A stretch of 12,412 nt of DNA from Candidatus Margulisiibacteriota bacterium (GCA_028717325.1 JAQUOB010000021.1:1-12412), one strand, 5' to 3'; counted from the first letter of the stretch, positions 6,807 to 12,162 are shown. The notes: generated from the letters alone by a model not told the origin. Made by a program: numbers and translations.

Positions 6807-7214
6807 ATGGGTATTTTCAATAATCTTGGTGGTAAACGGCTGGCTGGTATGCTCGAGGGCGTGGTGGGTTCCGTCGTAGGCGAAAACGCCAGATTCAAAG
6901 GCGAATTTACGGCCAACGGCTCCATTAATATTAACGGCGAATTTGACGGCAAAATCAAGGTTGACGGCGAGGTCATTGTTTCTCCCGGCGGCCGGGTTAT
7001 GGGTGAGGTTGAGGGCGGCAGCGTCATCATTTCCGGACGGGTTGACGGTAATATCAAAGCCAGGGAAACCCTGGAAATAACAAAGACCGGCCGGGTGAAC
7101 GGCGACCTGACCGGCGGCCGGATAATAATCGAAGAGGGCTCGTTTTATCACGGCCGGGTCTCGGTTTCCAACCCCCAGGAAGTTGCACTGCCGCAAGAGC
7201 CGCAGAACTTTTAA
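6807..7214 (+). CDS. Bactofilin (polymer-forming cytoskeletal protein)
   Basis: 135 aa. A short polar N-terminus is followed by a right-handed beta-helix (about residues 26-125) made of short Gly/Val/Ile-rich repeats such as GEFDGKIKVDGEVIV and GGRVMGEVEGGSVII, then a short tail ending QEPQNF. Bactofilins polymerise without nucleotide into filaments or patches under the membrane and position wall enzymes. GGAGG (6796-6800) lies 6 nt before the ATG. The stop overlaps the rsmI start (TAATG). The immediate upstream gene is an active-looking M23 peptidase, which supports a shared cell-shape module. The assignment is firm. Confidence 0.94.
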   Translation: MGIFNNLGGKRLAGMLEGVVGSVVGENARFKGEFTANGSININGEFDGKIKVDGEVIVSPGGRVMGEVEGGSVIISGRVDGNIKARETLEITKTGRVNGDLTGGRIIIEEGSFYHGRVSVSNPQEVALPQEPQNF

Positions 7215-7906
7215 TGGCCGGGACGCTTTTTGTCGTTGCCACGCCGATCGGCAACCTGGAAGACATCACATTTCGCGCCGTCCGCATCCTGCACGAAGTT
7301 GACCTGATCGCGTCAGAGGATACCCGGCACACCAAGATCCTGCTGGCCAGGTATTCGATCAATACGCCGCTGACTTCCTATCACAAATTTAACGTCCGGA
7401 CAAAAACAGACCAGCTCATTAACGAGATCCAGCTCGGCAAAAACCTTGCTTTGGTTTCCGACGCCGGGACGCCGGGCATTTCCGATCCCGGCGAAGTGCT
7501 GATCAGGGAAGCGGCCAGCCGCGGGATCAAAGTTGAGGCGATCCCCGGCGCCTCGGCGGTAATTGCCGCTCTGTCGGTTGCCGGCCTGCCCACCGACCGT
7601 TTTGTTTTTGAAGGTTTCCTGCCGAAAAAGCCGGGGAAAAAACGCAAAGCGCTGGAAAAGTTGAAAACGGAAGAGAGAACGGTTATAATCTACGAGTCCC
7701 CGTTCCGGATCGTCAAAACCCTGCAAGATGTTTTGGCCGTCATGGGCGACCGGCCGGTTGCCGTTTGCCGCGAAATGACGAAAAGGTTCGAGGAGATTAT
7801 CAGAGGGAGAGTTGGGGAGGTGATCGAGAAGCTAAAAGATCAAAAAATTCGAGGCGAGATCGTGTTGGTTATTTCCGGACAAGAAGCTCAACGGGAGAGA
7901 GAATAG
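7214..7906 (+). CDS. rsmI: RsmI, 16S rRNA C1402 2'-O-ribose methyltransferase
   Basis: Methylates the ribose of C1402 in the decoding site of 16S rRNA. The 230-aa product shows the family motifs in order: VVATPIGNLEDIT (7-19), SEDTRHT (34-40), LVSDAGTPGISDPG (80-93), IPGASA (110-115), FEGFLPKK (132-139) and a tetrapyrrole-methylase fold throughout. It lacks the extra C-terminal domain of longer relatives such as E. coli RsmI. It overlaps the bactofilin stop (TAATG) without its own Shine-Dalgarno, so translational coupling is likely. Functionally it appears to be a passenger of the cell-shape operon. Confidence 0.95.
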   Translation: MAGTLFVVATPIGNLEDITFRAVRILHEVDLIASEDTRHTKILLARYSINTPLTSYHKFNVRTKTDQLINEIQLGKNLALVSDAGTPGISDPGEVLIREAASRGIKVEAIPGASAVIAALSVAGLPTDRFVFEGFLPKKPGKKRKALEKLKTEERTVIIYESPFRIVKTLQDVLAVMGDRPVAVCREMTKRFEEIIRGRVGEVIEKLKDQKIRGEIVLVISGQEAQRERE

Positions 7907-7912
7907 TTAATA

Positions 7913-7929
7913 GCAGGTTCTAACCCTGC
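7913..7929 (+). other. Small hairpin at the rsmI-receptor junction
   Basis: GCAGG (7913-7917) pairs with CCTGC (7925-7929) across a 7-nt loop whose TTC could also pair with GAA at 7933-7935 (a possible pseudoknot). It lies 7 nt after the rsmI stop and opens the receptor leader. No T-run follows, so it is not an intrinsic terminator. Confidence 0.35.
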
Positions 7930-7942
7930 CTTGAACGGAATT

Positions 7943-7993
7943 AGAGTTTTCCCGAGAACTCTGTACTCAATAAAAAAAGAGGGGTATAGAGTT
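7943..7993 (+). promoter_or_regulatory. Candidate translational switch in the receptor leader
   Basis: Two helices compete. Hairpin A pairs AGAGTTTT (7943-7950) with AGAACTCT (7955-7962), 8 bp including one U-G, with loop CCCG. Hairpin B pairs 7957-7968 with 7982-7993, 12 contiguous bp including two G-U wobbles; it uses AACTCT a second time, against a second AGAGTT that ends exactly at the start codon. B would pair the GGG of the ribosome-binding site GAGGGG (7979-7984). A and B cannot coexist. I recognise no named riboswitch class. Confidence 0.5.
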
Positions 7994-9826
7994 ATGTTTA
8001 ATAAATTAATTGGTTTCTTTTGTTTACTGCTGATTGCTTCCTGCTCATATGCTATCGATGTCCCACGTTTCTATGGTCAAGAAGTTGTTGTTACCGCTTC
8101 CCGTTTGCCGCAGTTAAAAAGCCAGAGCCCATGGGACACGACAGTCATCGGCTCAGCCGAACTGCAGAGCTTTAAAACAGTAGGGGAGGCCTTGCGAACG
8201 GTGGCCGGTTCCGACGTTATCTCGTACGGCAGTCTCGGTTCACTGACTTCGGTGCGACTGCGGGGAGCCAATTCATCCCAAGTCCTGGTGCTACTTGACG
8301 GCCGGCGCATAAATTCGCCGACGCTCGGCATGTTCGATGTCGGCGATCTGCTGCTCGATAATGTCGAAAAGATCGAGGTGGTGCGCGCCCCGCTGTCGGC
8401 CGTTTACGGCTCCGACGCGATTTCGGGCGTCGTCAATATAATCACCAAGTCGCCGGCCAAGGCCAGGAAAATATTCACGGCGCTGACCGGCTCGTTCGGG
8501 ACCCAGCAATATAAAGTTGAATTGAACAGCGAGAGGTTTCTCCTTTCGGCCGGCCAGCTGAAATCAGACGGTTTCAGGACCAACGGAGATTATCTTTCGA
8601 ATAATGTTTATGCCAAAGTCGTTCAGCCGACGCCGATCGGGCATTTATTTGCCGATTATAGTTTTTATGACGCGAAAAAAGGCGTCCCGGGTGTGCCGAC
8701 TTCGGAGGCCGACCCGGCCTCGGCCAGCGAACCTAACGACCGGCAAACGGACCGCAACAGTTTTGCCAGCGCCGGTTTGAAAAACGACAATTTTCAGTTG
8801 AGGGCGTATCAAAATATTCTCAATCAGAAGTTAAGCCCCTATATTTTTGGCGCGAGCACCAATGAGGCCCAGCAGACGGGACTTGAGTGGAGCCAGAACT
8901 TTGAACTGCCGATCGGGAAAATATTATATGGCTTGGAAGGCCGGGAAGACAGGGGCAAAACAACCATGTCCGGCGACCACGCCATCAATAACTACGCGGC
9001 TTTCGTTCAAGATGAATTCCAGGCCGGCGAGCGGTCGACGATCACGGCCAGCCTCCGCGGCGATAAACATTCGACGGCCGGGACCTCGATCAATCCGAGA
9101 GCGGGCGTTGTTTATCAGGCCGCCGATAATTTACTGCTCCGGGCCTCGGCCGGCACCGCCTTCCGCGCGCCGACGCTGAATGAGCTCTATTGGAACGACG
9201 TCAACTGGAACATGTTCGGCGACGTGAACCTGAAGCCGGAAAAATCAACCGCCTATGAATTCGGGCTGGAACGCCGGCTGTCCGATAAGACAACGGCCCG
9301 GATCAATTATTTTACCTCGACCGTGACCGATCTGATCCTTTGGGTTTATAATCCGACAACCTTTGTGACCCAGGTTAAAAATATCGGCGAAGTCAAAAGC
9401 GAAGGGGTAGAGGTGGAACTCGAGAGGAGTATCGGCAAAGAAGGCAAGGGGTTCATTAATTATACTTACCAGAAAGTGATAGATAAAAAGGACGCGAATC
9501 CCGCGGCCGTCGATAAAACGATCCCTTATACCCCGGTCAACAAATACACCGTGGGCTTGGTTTCCGGCGGCGCCAGCCTGTTGATCAAATCTGTCGGCGA
9601 GCGGTATGCCGACCAGGCCAATACCCTTAGACTGGCGGCTTACACGGTCGTTGATTTCAAGCTATCAAGACAGGTTTCCGATATGATCAATGTTGAATTG
9701 GCGGCCAACAACCTGTTTGATGAAAAGTATGCCGAAGTAGTCGGTTATGACCCGACGACGTTCGCGCCCAGGAACTATCCCATGCCCGGCCGGAACTATT
9801 CGATCGGCGTGAAGTTGGAGCTGTAA
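7994..9826 (+). CDS. TonB-dependent outer-membrane receptor, BtuB-like
   Basis: A 22-strand outer-membrane barrel with plug that imports a scarce ligand such as a corrinoid or metal chelate, using TonB energy. 610 aa, close to E. coli BtuB. There is a signal peptide (1-20, cleavage after SYA); IASC at 14-17 resembles a lipobox but is probably incidental. A TonB box EVVVTASR (30-37) resembles that of BtuB. The plug (about 45-155) contains SVRLRGANSSQVLVLLDGRR, EKIEVVRAPLSAVYGSDAISGVVNIIT, and the barrel fills the rest, with FRAPTLNELYW and NNLFDEKYAEVVGYD near the end. The start at 7994 has GAGGGG 9 nt upstream; the in-frame TTG at 7931 is rejected. A TonB-family gene follows. The ligand is inferred from similarity only; no transporter or corrinoid gene is nearby. 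Confidence 0.92.
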   Translation: MFNKLIGFFCLLLIASCSYAIDVPRFYGQEVVVTASRLPQLKSQSPWDTTVIGSAELQSFKTVGEALRTVAGSDVISYGSLGSLTSVRLRGANSSQVLVLLDGRRINSPTLGMFDVGDLLLDNVEKIEVVRAPLSAVYGSDAISGVVNIITKSPAKARKIFTALTGSFGTQQYKVELNSERFLLSAGQLKSDGFRTNGDYLSNNVYAKVVQPTPIGHLFADYSFYDAKKGVPGVPTSEADPASASEPNDRQTDRNSFASAGLKNDNFQLRAYQNILNQKLSPYIFGASTNEAQQTGLEWSQNFELPIGKILYGLEGREDRGKTTMSGDHAINNYAAFVQDEFQAGERSTITASLRGDKHSTAGTSINPRAGVVYQAADNLLLRASAGTAFRAPTLNELYWNDVNWNMFGDVNLKPEKSTAYEFGLERRLSDKTTARINYFTSTVTDLILWVYNPTTFVTQVKNIGEVKSEGVEVELERSIGKEGKGFINYTYQKVIDKKDANPAAVDKTIPYTPVNKYTVGLVSGGASLLIKSVGERYADQANTLRLAAYTVVDFKLSRQVSDMINVELAANNLFDEKYAEVVGYDPTTFAPRNYPMPGRNYSIGVKLEL

Positions 9827-9828
9827 TT

Positions 9829-9837
9829 TGGTATAAT
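9829..9837 (+). promoter_or_regulatory. Extended -10 promoter upstream of the TonB-family gene
   Basis: TGGTATAAT is a perfect extended -10 just after the receptor stop codon. The expected start is near 9844, at the edge of the G-rich tract, leaving a leader of about 52 nt with AGGAGG (9885-9890) 5 nt before the ATG. No clear -35 box is present, which an extended -10 can tolerate. Confidence 0.55.
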
Positions 9838-9844
9838 TCAATCA

Positions 9845-9878
9845 GGTGGGTAGGTGGATGGGTGGTTGGGTTGATGGG
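9845..9878 (+). repeat. G-rich tetranucleotide tract (degenerate GGTN repeat)
   Basis: 34 bases made only of G, T and A with a 4-bp beat (GGTG GGTA GGTG GATG GGTG GTTG and so on), ending 6 bases before the AGGAGG. It holds four GGG runs separated by 9, 5 and 5 nt, so a G-quadruplex is possible in the mRNA. It looks like a decayed microsatellite. Confidence 0.7.
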
Positions 9879-9895
9879 TAAAATAGGAGGAAGAA

Positions 9896-10417
9896 ATGAT
9901 ACAAGCAAAAGCAGTTTCGGTTAAGAATATAGCTATATATTTGACTTTGTCGGTGATTTTAGCGGCCGGTTATATGGTTTCCAGGCCGCATCAGATTGTC
10001 AGCGCGACCGCTCCGGTCTTTATGGGCGAGGAAATAATGGTCCAGCCGGCGGCGAAAGCCGCGCCCATTGCGGCCAGGAGCGTCGCGTTAGAGCCCACGG
10101 TCGTGAAAGTGGTGCCGGCGCCGCAGTCCAATATTTTGCCTCTGCCGATCGTGCCGCCCAGCATAGCCGCGAGCATCCTGCCGGTTTATCCCGCGCAAGC
10201 TTTGGCGAGCGGGACGGAAGGGCTGGTTTTATTATCCGTTTATGTCGGTCTGACCGGCCAACCGGAGAGGATAGAAACAAAAAGTTCGTCAGGCAATGCC
10301 GGACTGGACGAATCGGCTGCCAAAGCGGTGTCTCAATGGAGATTCCTGCCGGCTACGCAGGGTGGGGCGGCGATCGCCAGCCGTTTTGAAGTGCCTGTCA
10401 GGTTTGTTATAAAGTAA
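9896..10417 (+). CDS. TonB-family energy-transducing protein
   Basis: 173 aa: an N-terminal membrane anchor (about 11-28), a short Ala/Pro/Val-rich linker (about 40-90) and a C-terminal TonB domain (about 92-173) with the family pattern PVYPAQALASGTEGLVLLSVYV, SSSGNAGLDESAAKAVSQWRFLPA and the final VPVRFVIK. It should carry proton-motive energy from an inner-membrane ExbB-ExbD complex to the receptor encoded just upstream. It is shorter than classical TonB (about 240 aa), with a short linker, and the membrane segment lacks the histidine of the usual SxxxH motif that couples to ExbBD. The start at 9896 has AGGAGG 5 nt upstream. The domain call is firm; its partner complex is not in the window. 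Confidence 0.88.
   Translation: MIQAKAVSVKNIAIYLTLSVILAAGYMVSRPHQIVSATAPVFMGEEIMVQPAAKAAPIAARSVALEPTVVKVVPAPQSNILPLPIVPPSIAASILPVYPAQALASGTEGLVLLSVYVGLTGQPERIETKSSSGNAGLDESAAKAVSQWRFLPATQGGAAIASRFEVPVRFVIK
10386..10413 (+). promoter_or_regulatory. Predicted promoter of the DUF2905 gene
   Basis: TTGAAG (10386-10391), a 16-bp spacer and TATAAA (10408-10413), inside the end of the TonB-family gene. The expected start falls at about 10419-10420, on the ATG at 10419. No Shine-Dalgarno is present: another leaderless layout. Confidence 0.45.
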
Positions 10418-10418
10418 T

Positions 10419-10640
10419 ATGGCAATTGAGTCGATCGGCCGGCTGATAATTTATATCGGAGTGGTCATGGTCCTCGTCGGGGGATTCTTTATCCTGGTGG
10501 CAAAGGTGCCCTGGTTCGGCCGGCTGCCGGGCGATATTATTTACCGGCGCGAAGGGCTGACGATCTATTTCCCGATCGCGACCATGATCCTGGTCAGTTT
10601 GATCCTGACCCTTTTGCTTAACGTCGTCTGGCGAAGATGA
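10419..10640 (+). CDS. DUF2905 small membrane protein
   Basis: 73 aa with two membrane segments (about 8-29 and 48-69) joined by the diagnostic loop WFGRLPGDIIYRREGLTIYFP, which fits DUF2905 closely; the family is about 65-75 aa long. Its function is unknown; it is common beside DNA-repair or tRNA-modification genes such as ruvB or queA in many bacteria, and here queA lies about 470 bp downstream. It begins one base after the upstream stop codon and ends 8 bp before tRNA-Pro(GGG). It has no Shine-Dalgarno. Confidence 0.88.
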   Translation: MAIESIGRLIIYIGVVMVLVGGFFILVAKVPWFGRLPGDIIYRREGLTIYFPIATMILVSLILTLLLNVVWRR

Positions 10641-10648
10641 TTTAAAAA

Positions 10649-10724
10649 CGGGGCGTGGCCCAGCTTGGTCTAAGGCGCTACCTTGGGGTGGTAGAGATCG
10701 TGGGTTCAAATCCCGCCGCCCCGA
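10649..10724 (+). tRNA. tRNA-Pro(GGG)
   Basis: 76 nt. Acceptor CGGGGCG (10649-10655) pairs with CGCCCCG (10717-10723), discriminator A at 10724. Anticodon stem CTACC/GGTAG encloses loop TTGGGGT (anticodon GGG); the T-stem is GTGGG/CCCGC. The D-stem keeps three pairs with a C-A mismatch at the inner position. No CCA is encoded. It reads CCC and CCU. Its last 13 bases plus one more are repeated at 11092-11105, bounding the GIY-YIG insertion. Confidence 0.94.
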
Positions 10725-10725
10725 T
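10712..10725 (+). repeat. Direct repeat, left copy (tRNA-Pro 3' end)
   Basis: CCCGCCGCCCCGAT, the last 13 bases of tRNA-Pro(GGG) plus one. An identical copy is at 11092-11105, 380 bp away. It resembles the left attachment site of an element inserted in a tRNA 3' end. Confidence 0.75.
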
Positions 10726-10763
10726 CCTCCTACGCTCCTCGCATTGCTCGGAGCTACGGAGGA
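10725..10763. repeat. Left end hairpin of the GIY-YIG insertion
   Basis: Outer stem TCCTCC (10725-10730)/GGAGGA (10758-10763), an unpaired TAC on both sides, inner stem GCTCC (10734-10738)/GGAGC (10750-10754) and an 11-nt loop. It starts on the last base of the direct repeat. Its outer hexamers are identical to those of the right-end hairpin. Confidence 0.7.
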
Positions 10764-10792
10764 CGAGCCCCCCTCCCATGGAATGAACAGAC

Positions 10793-11035
10793 ATGAAATG
10801 CTACGTTTATATTCTTCAAAATTCTGAAGGAAAGACATACGTTGGAATGACAACTGATATGGAAAAAAGGATAAAAGAGCATAATGAGGGACTATCATAT
10901 TATACAAAACGGTCGGCCGGAGATTGGAAGGTAAAGTGGTATTGCAATTTTGCAGAAAAAGAAAAAGCGACGGATTTTGAAAAATATTTAAAGACAGGAT
11001 CAGGAATAGCATTTTTCAGAAAAAGATTTCTATAA
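10793..11035 (+). CDS. Small GIY-YIG endonuclease-domain protein
   Basis: 80 aa, a stand-alone GIY-YIG domain of the UPF0213/YhbQ size class. Visible motifs are YVYILQN (4-10) and TYVGMT (15-20) for the two halves of the name motif, the catalytic arginine in MEKRIKEHN (R26), and the metal-binding glutamate in FEKYLKTGSG (E63). Such domains nick or cut DNA; homing endonucleases and UvrC carry them, while the role of single-domain copies is mostly unknown. The gene is AT-rich against GC-richer neighbours and has no good Shine-Dalgarno. It sits between two look-alike hairpins and a duplicated tRNA end, which suggests it belongs to a mobile or homing unit. Confidence 0.88.
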   Translation: MKCYVYILQNSEGKTYVGMTTDMEKRIKEHNEGLSYYTKRSAGDWKVKWYCNFAEKEKATDFEKYLKTGSGIAFFRKRFL

Positions 11036-11055
11036 ATAAATATGGTTCAAACATG

Positions 11056-11090
11056 TCCTCCGAAGTCATCCGAAGGATGACGAAGGAGGA
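11056..11090. repeat. Right end hairpin of the GIY-YIG insertion
   Basis: Outer stem TCCTCC (11056-11061)/GGAGGA (11085-11090), GAA unpaired on both sides, inner stem GTCATCC (11065-11071)/GGATGAC (11075-11081) and loop GAA. It is 13 bp of stem in a near-symmetrical layout, ending one base before the right direct repeat. Confidence 0.75.
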
Positions 11091-11091
11091 G

Positions 11092-11105
11092 CCCGCCGCC
11101 CCGAT
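11092..11105 (+). repeat. Direct repeat, right copy (tRNA-Pro 3' end)
   Basis: A perfect 14-bp copy of 10712-10725. It is followed by five further T and the queA ATG at 11111, which is probably the original flank of the tRNA. Confidence 0.75.
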
Positions 11106-11110
11106 TTTTT

Positions 11111-12160
11111 ATGAAAACTTCTGAATTTGATTTCCACGTGCCGGCAGAGCTTATCGCCCATGAGCCAACTGCCGAGCGCGATCAGTCGCGCTTGATGGTG
11201 CTTGACCGCGCGCGGCAAACGATCGACCACAGACACTTCTACGACATCATTGATTATTTAAGCCCCGGCGATCTGCTGGTTTTGAACGATACCAAAGTCA
11301 TGCCGGCCAACCTGATCGGTAAAAAGGAAGATGGGGGAGCGAAGGTTGAGGTTTTATTGGTGAGCAGAAAGCCGAACACAGAAAGCCGAACGCAGGAATG
11401 GGAGTGTTTAGTCAAGCCCGGCAAGCGGCTGAAAGTCGGTTCGAAGGTATTGTTCGGTGACGATGTCGTCGGTACGGTTTTGGAAAAGACCGAAAGCGGT
11501 GAACAGATAATCGAGTTTGAGGGCGACCTAGCTGGCTTTATGAAGCGGAGCGGGGAAGTTCCTCTTCCGCCTTATATTAAAAACTCCGAACTCCAAACTC
11601 CGAACTCCGAACTTACAAACAGGTACCAGACGGTTTATGCGGCTAAAGAGGGCGCATCGGCGGCGCCGACGGCGGGGCTGCACTTTACGCCCGAGTTGTT
11701 ACAAAAGATCAAGAATAAGGGTGTAGGGGTCAGTTATGTGACGCTTCATACCGGGCTGGCGACTTTTAAACCGGTTTATGCCGAGAATGTTGAAGACCAC
11801 AAGATGTATTATGAATCCTACGAAGTCCCGCCGGAAACGATCGAGGCGATAAAGAAAGCCAGACGAGTGATCGCGGCGGGAACAACTTCGGTTAGGACGC
11901 TGGAAGCTATTGCTTCGGAATTAACCACAAAGACACAAAGACACGAAGGGCTCAAAGGGGAGACAAATCTCTTTATCTATCCGGGTTATAAGTTTAAATT
12001 AGTTGATGCCATGATCACTAACTTTCACTGGCCGAGGACGACTTTGATCATGCTGGTTTCCGCTTTGGCGGGAAAAGATTTTATTATGAGAGCTTATCAG
12101 GCCGCGATCGAAGAGAAATATCGTTTCTTTTCTTTTGGCGATGCCATGCTAATATTATAA
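11111..12160 (+). CDS. queA: QueA, S-adenosylmethionine:tRNA ribosyltransferase-isomerase
   Basis: Turns 7-aminomethyl-7-deazaguanine at the wobble position of GUN-anticodon tRNAs into epoxyqueuosine, using the ribosyl part of S-adenosylmethionine. 349 aa, with IAHEPTAERDQSRLMVL (15-31), LVLNDTKVMPANL (56-68), WECLVKPGKRLK (97-108), the signature SAAPTAGLHFT (183-193), TLHTGLATFKPV (211-222), GTTSVRTLEA (257-266), TNFHWPRTTLIMLVSA (303-318). Three short tandem-repeat tracts are inserted in frame at loop positions (residues about 86-95, 158-168, 272-280). No Shine-Dalgarno precedes the ATG, only six T after a copy of a tRNA 3' end. tgt follows 2 bp later, the usual queA-tgt operon. Confidence 0.96.
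   Translation: MKTSEFDFHVPAELIAHEPTAERDQSRLMVLDRARQTIDHRHFYDIIDYLSPGDLLVLNDTKVMPANLIGKKEDGGAKVEVLLVSRKPNTESRTQEWECLVKPGKRLKVGSKVLFGDDVVGTVLEKTESGEQIIEFEGDLAGFMKRSGEVPLPPYIKNSELQTPNSELTNRYQTVYAAKEGASAAPTAGLHFTPELLQKIKNKGVGVSYVTLHTGLATFKPVYAENVEDHKMYYESYEVPPETIEAIKKARRVIAAGTTSVRTLEAIASELTTKTQRHEGLKGETNLFIYPGYKFKLVDAMITNFHWPRTTLIMLVSALAGKDFIMRAYQAAIEEKYRFFSFGDAMLIL
11366..11393 (+). repeat. In-frame tandem duplication in queA (14 bp x 2)
   Basis: Units AGAAAGCCGAACAC and AGAAAGCCGAACGC, 13/14 identical. Because 14 is not a multiple of 3, the two copies are read in different frames (RKPNT, then ESRTQ). Confidence 0.7.
11582..11613 (+). repeat. In-frame heptanucleotide repeat in queA (AACTCC[G/A], 4.6 copies)
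   Basis: AACTCCG, AACTCCA, AACTCCG, AACTCCG, AACT. It encodes NSELQTPNSEL between the PLPPYI and RYQTVYA motifs. A gain or loss of one unit would shift the frame. Confidence 0.8.
11926..11949 (+). repeat. In-frame octanucleotide repeat in queA (CACAAAGA x 3)
   Basis: CACAAAGA, CACAAAGA, CACGAAGG. It encodes about TTKTQRHEG between GTTSVRTLEA and LFIYPGY, where most QueA proteins have a short loop. This repeat type is familiar from intergenic regions of diverse bacteria. Confidence 0.75.
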
Positions 12161-12162
12161 CT

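Larger units (their letters stand above)
10726..11105 (+). mobile_element. Putative hairpin-flanked GIY-YIG mini-element in tRNA-Pro(GGG)
   Basis: This 380-bp unit contains, in order, a hairpin, a GIY-YIG nuclease gene, a second hairpin of the same build and a 14-bp copy of the tRNA 3' end. Removing it would leave the tRNA directly followed by TTTTTT and the queA ATG. The nuclease gene is much richer in AT than its neighbours, as expected of an incomer. No integrase is present, so any movement would rest on the nuclease or on functions supplied elsewhere. Mobility is inferred. Confidence 0.6.

Noticed and set aside
7700..7990. Cobalamin or preQ1 riboswitch upstream of the BtuB-like receptor
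   Set aside because: No B12-box-like sequence and too little non-coding space for a cobalamin riboswitch. GCAGGTTCTAACCCTGC faintly recalls a preQ1-I stem, but the A-rich tail does not follow it directly and the loop does not match.
10407..11012. 201-aa open frame on the minus strand across DUF2905, tRNA-Pro and the GIY-YIG gene
   Set aside because: It runs antisense through a tRNA and two recognisable genes, and its translation is low-complexity without family motifs.
11085..11110. Intrinsic terminator made by the right hairpin and the T6 run before queA
   Set aside because: The hairpin ends 15 nt before the T-run, so the two are not contiguous as a terminator needs; the T-run abuts the queA ATG.
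11366..11949. CRISPR-like repeats in queA
   Set aside because: Units of 7-14 bp are directly abutting with no spacers: simple tandem repeats.
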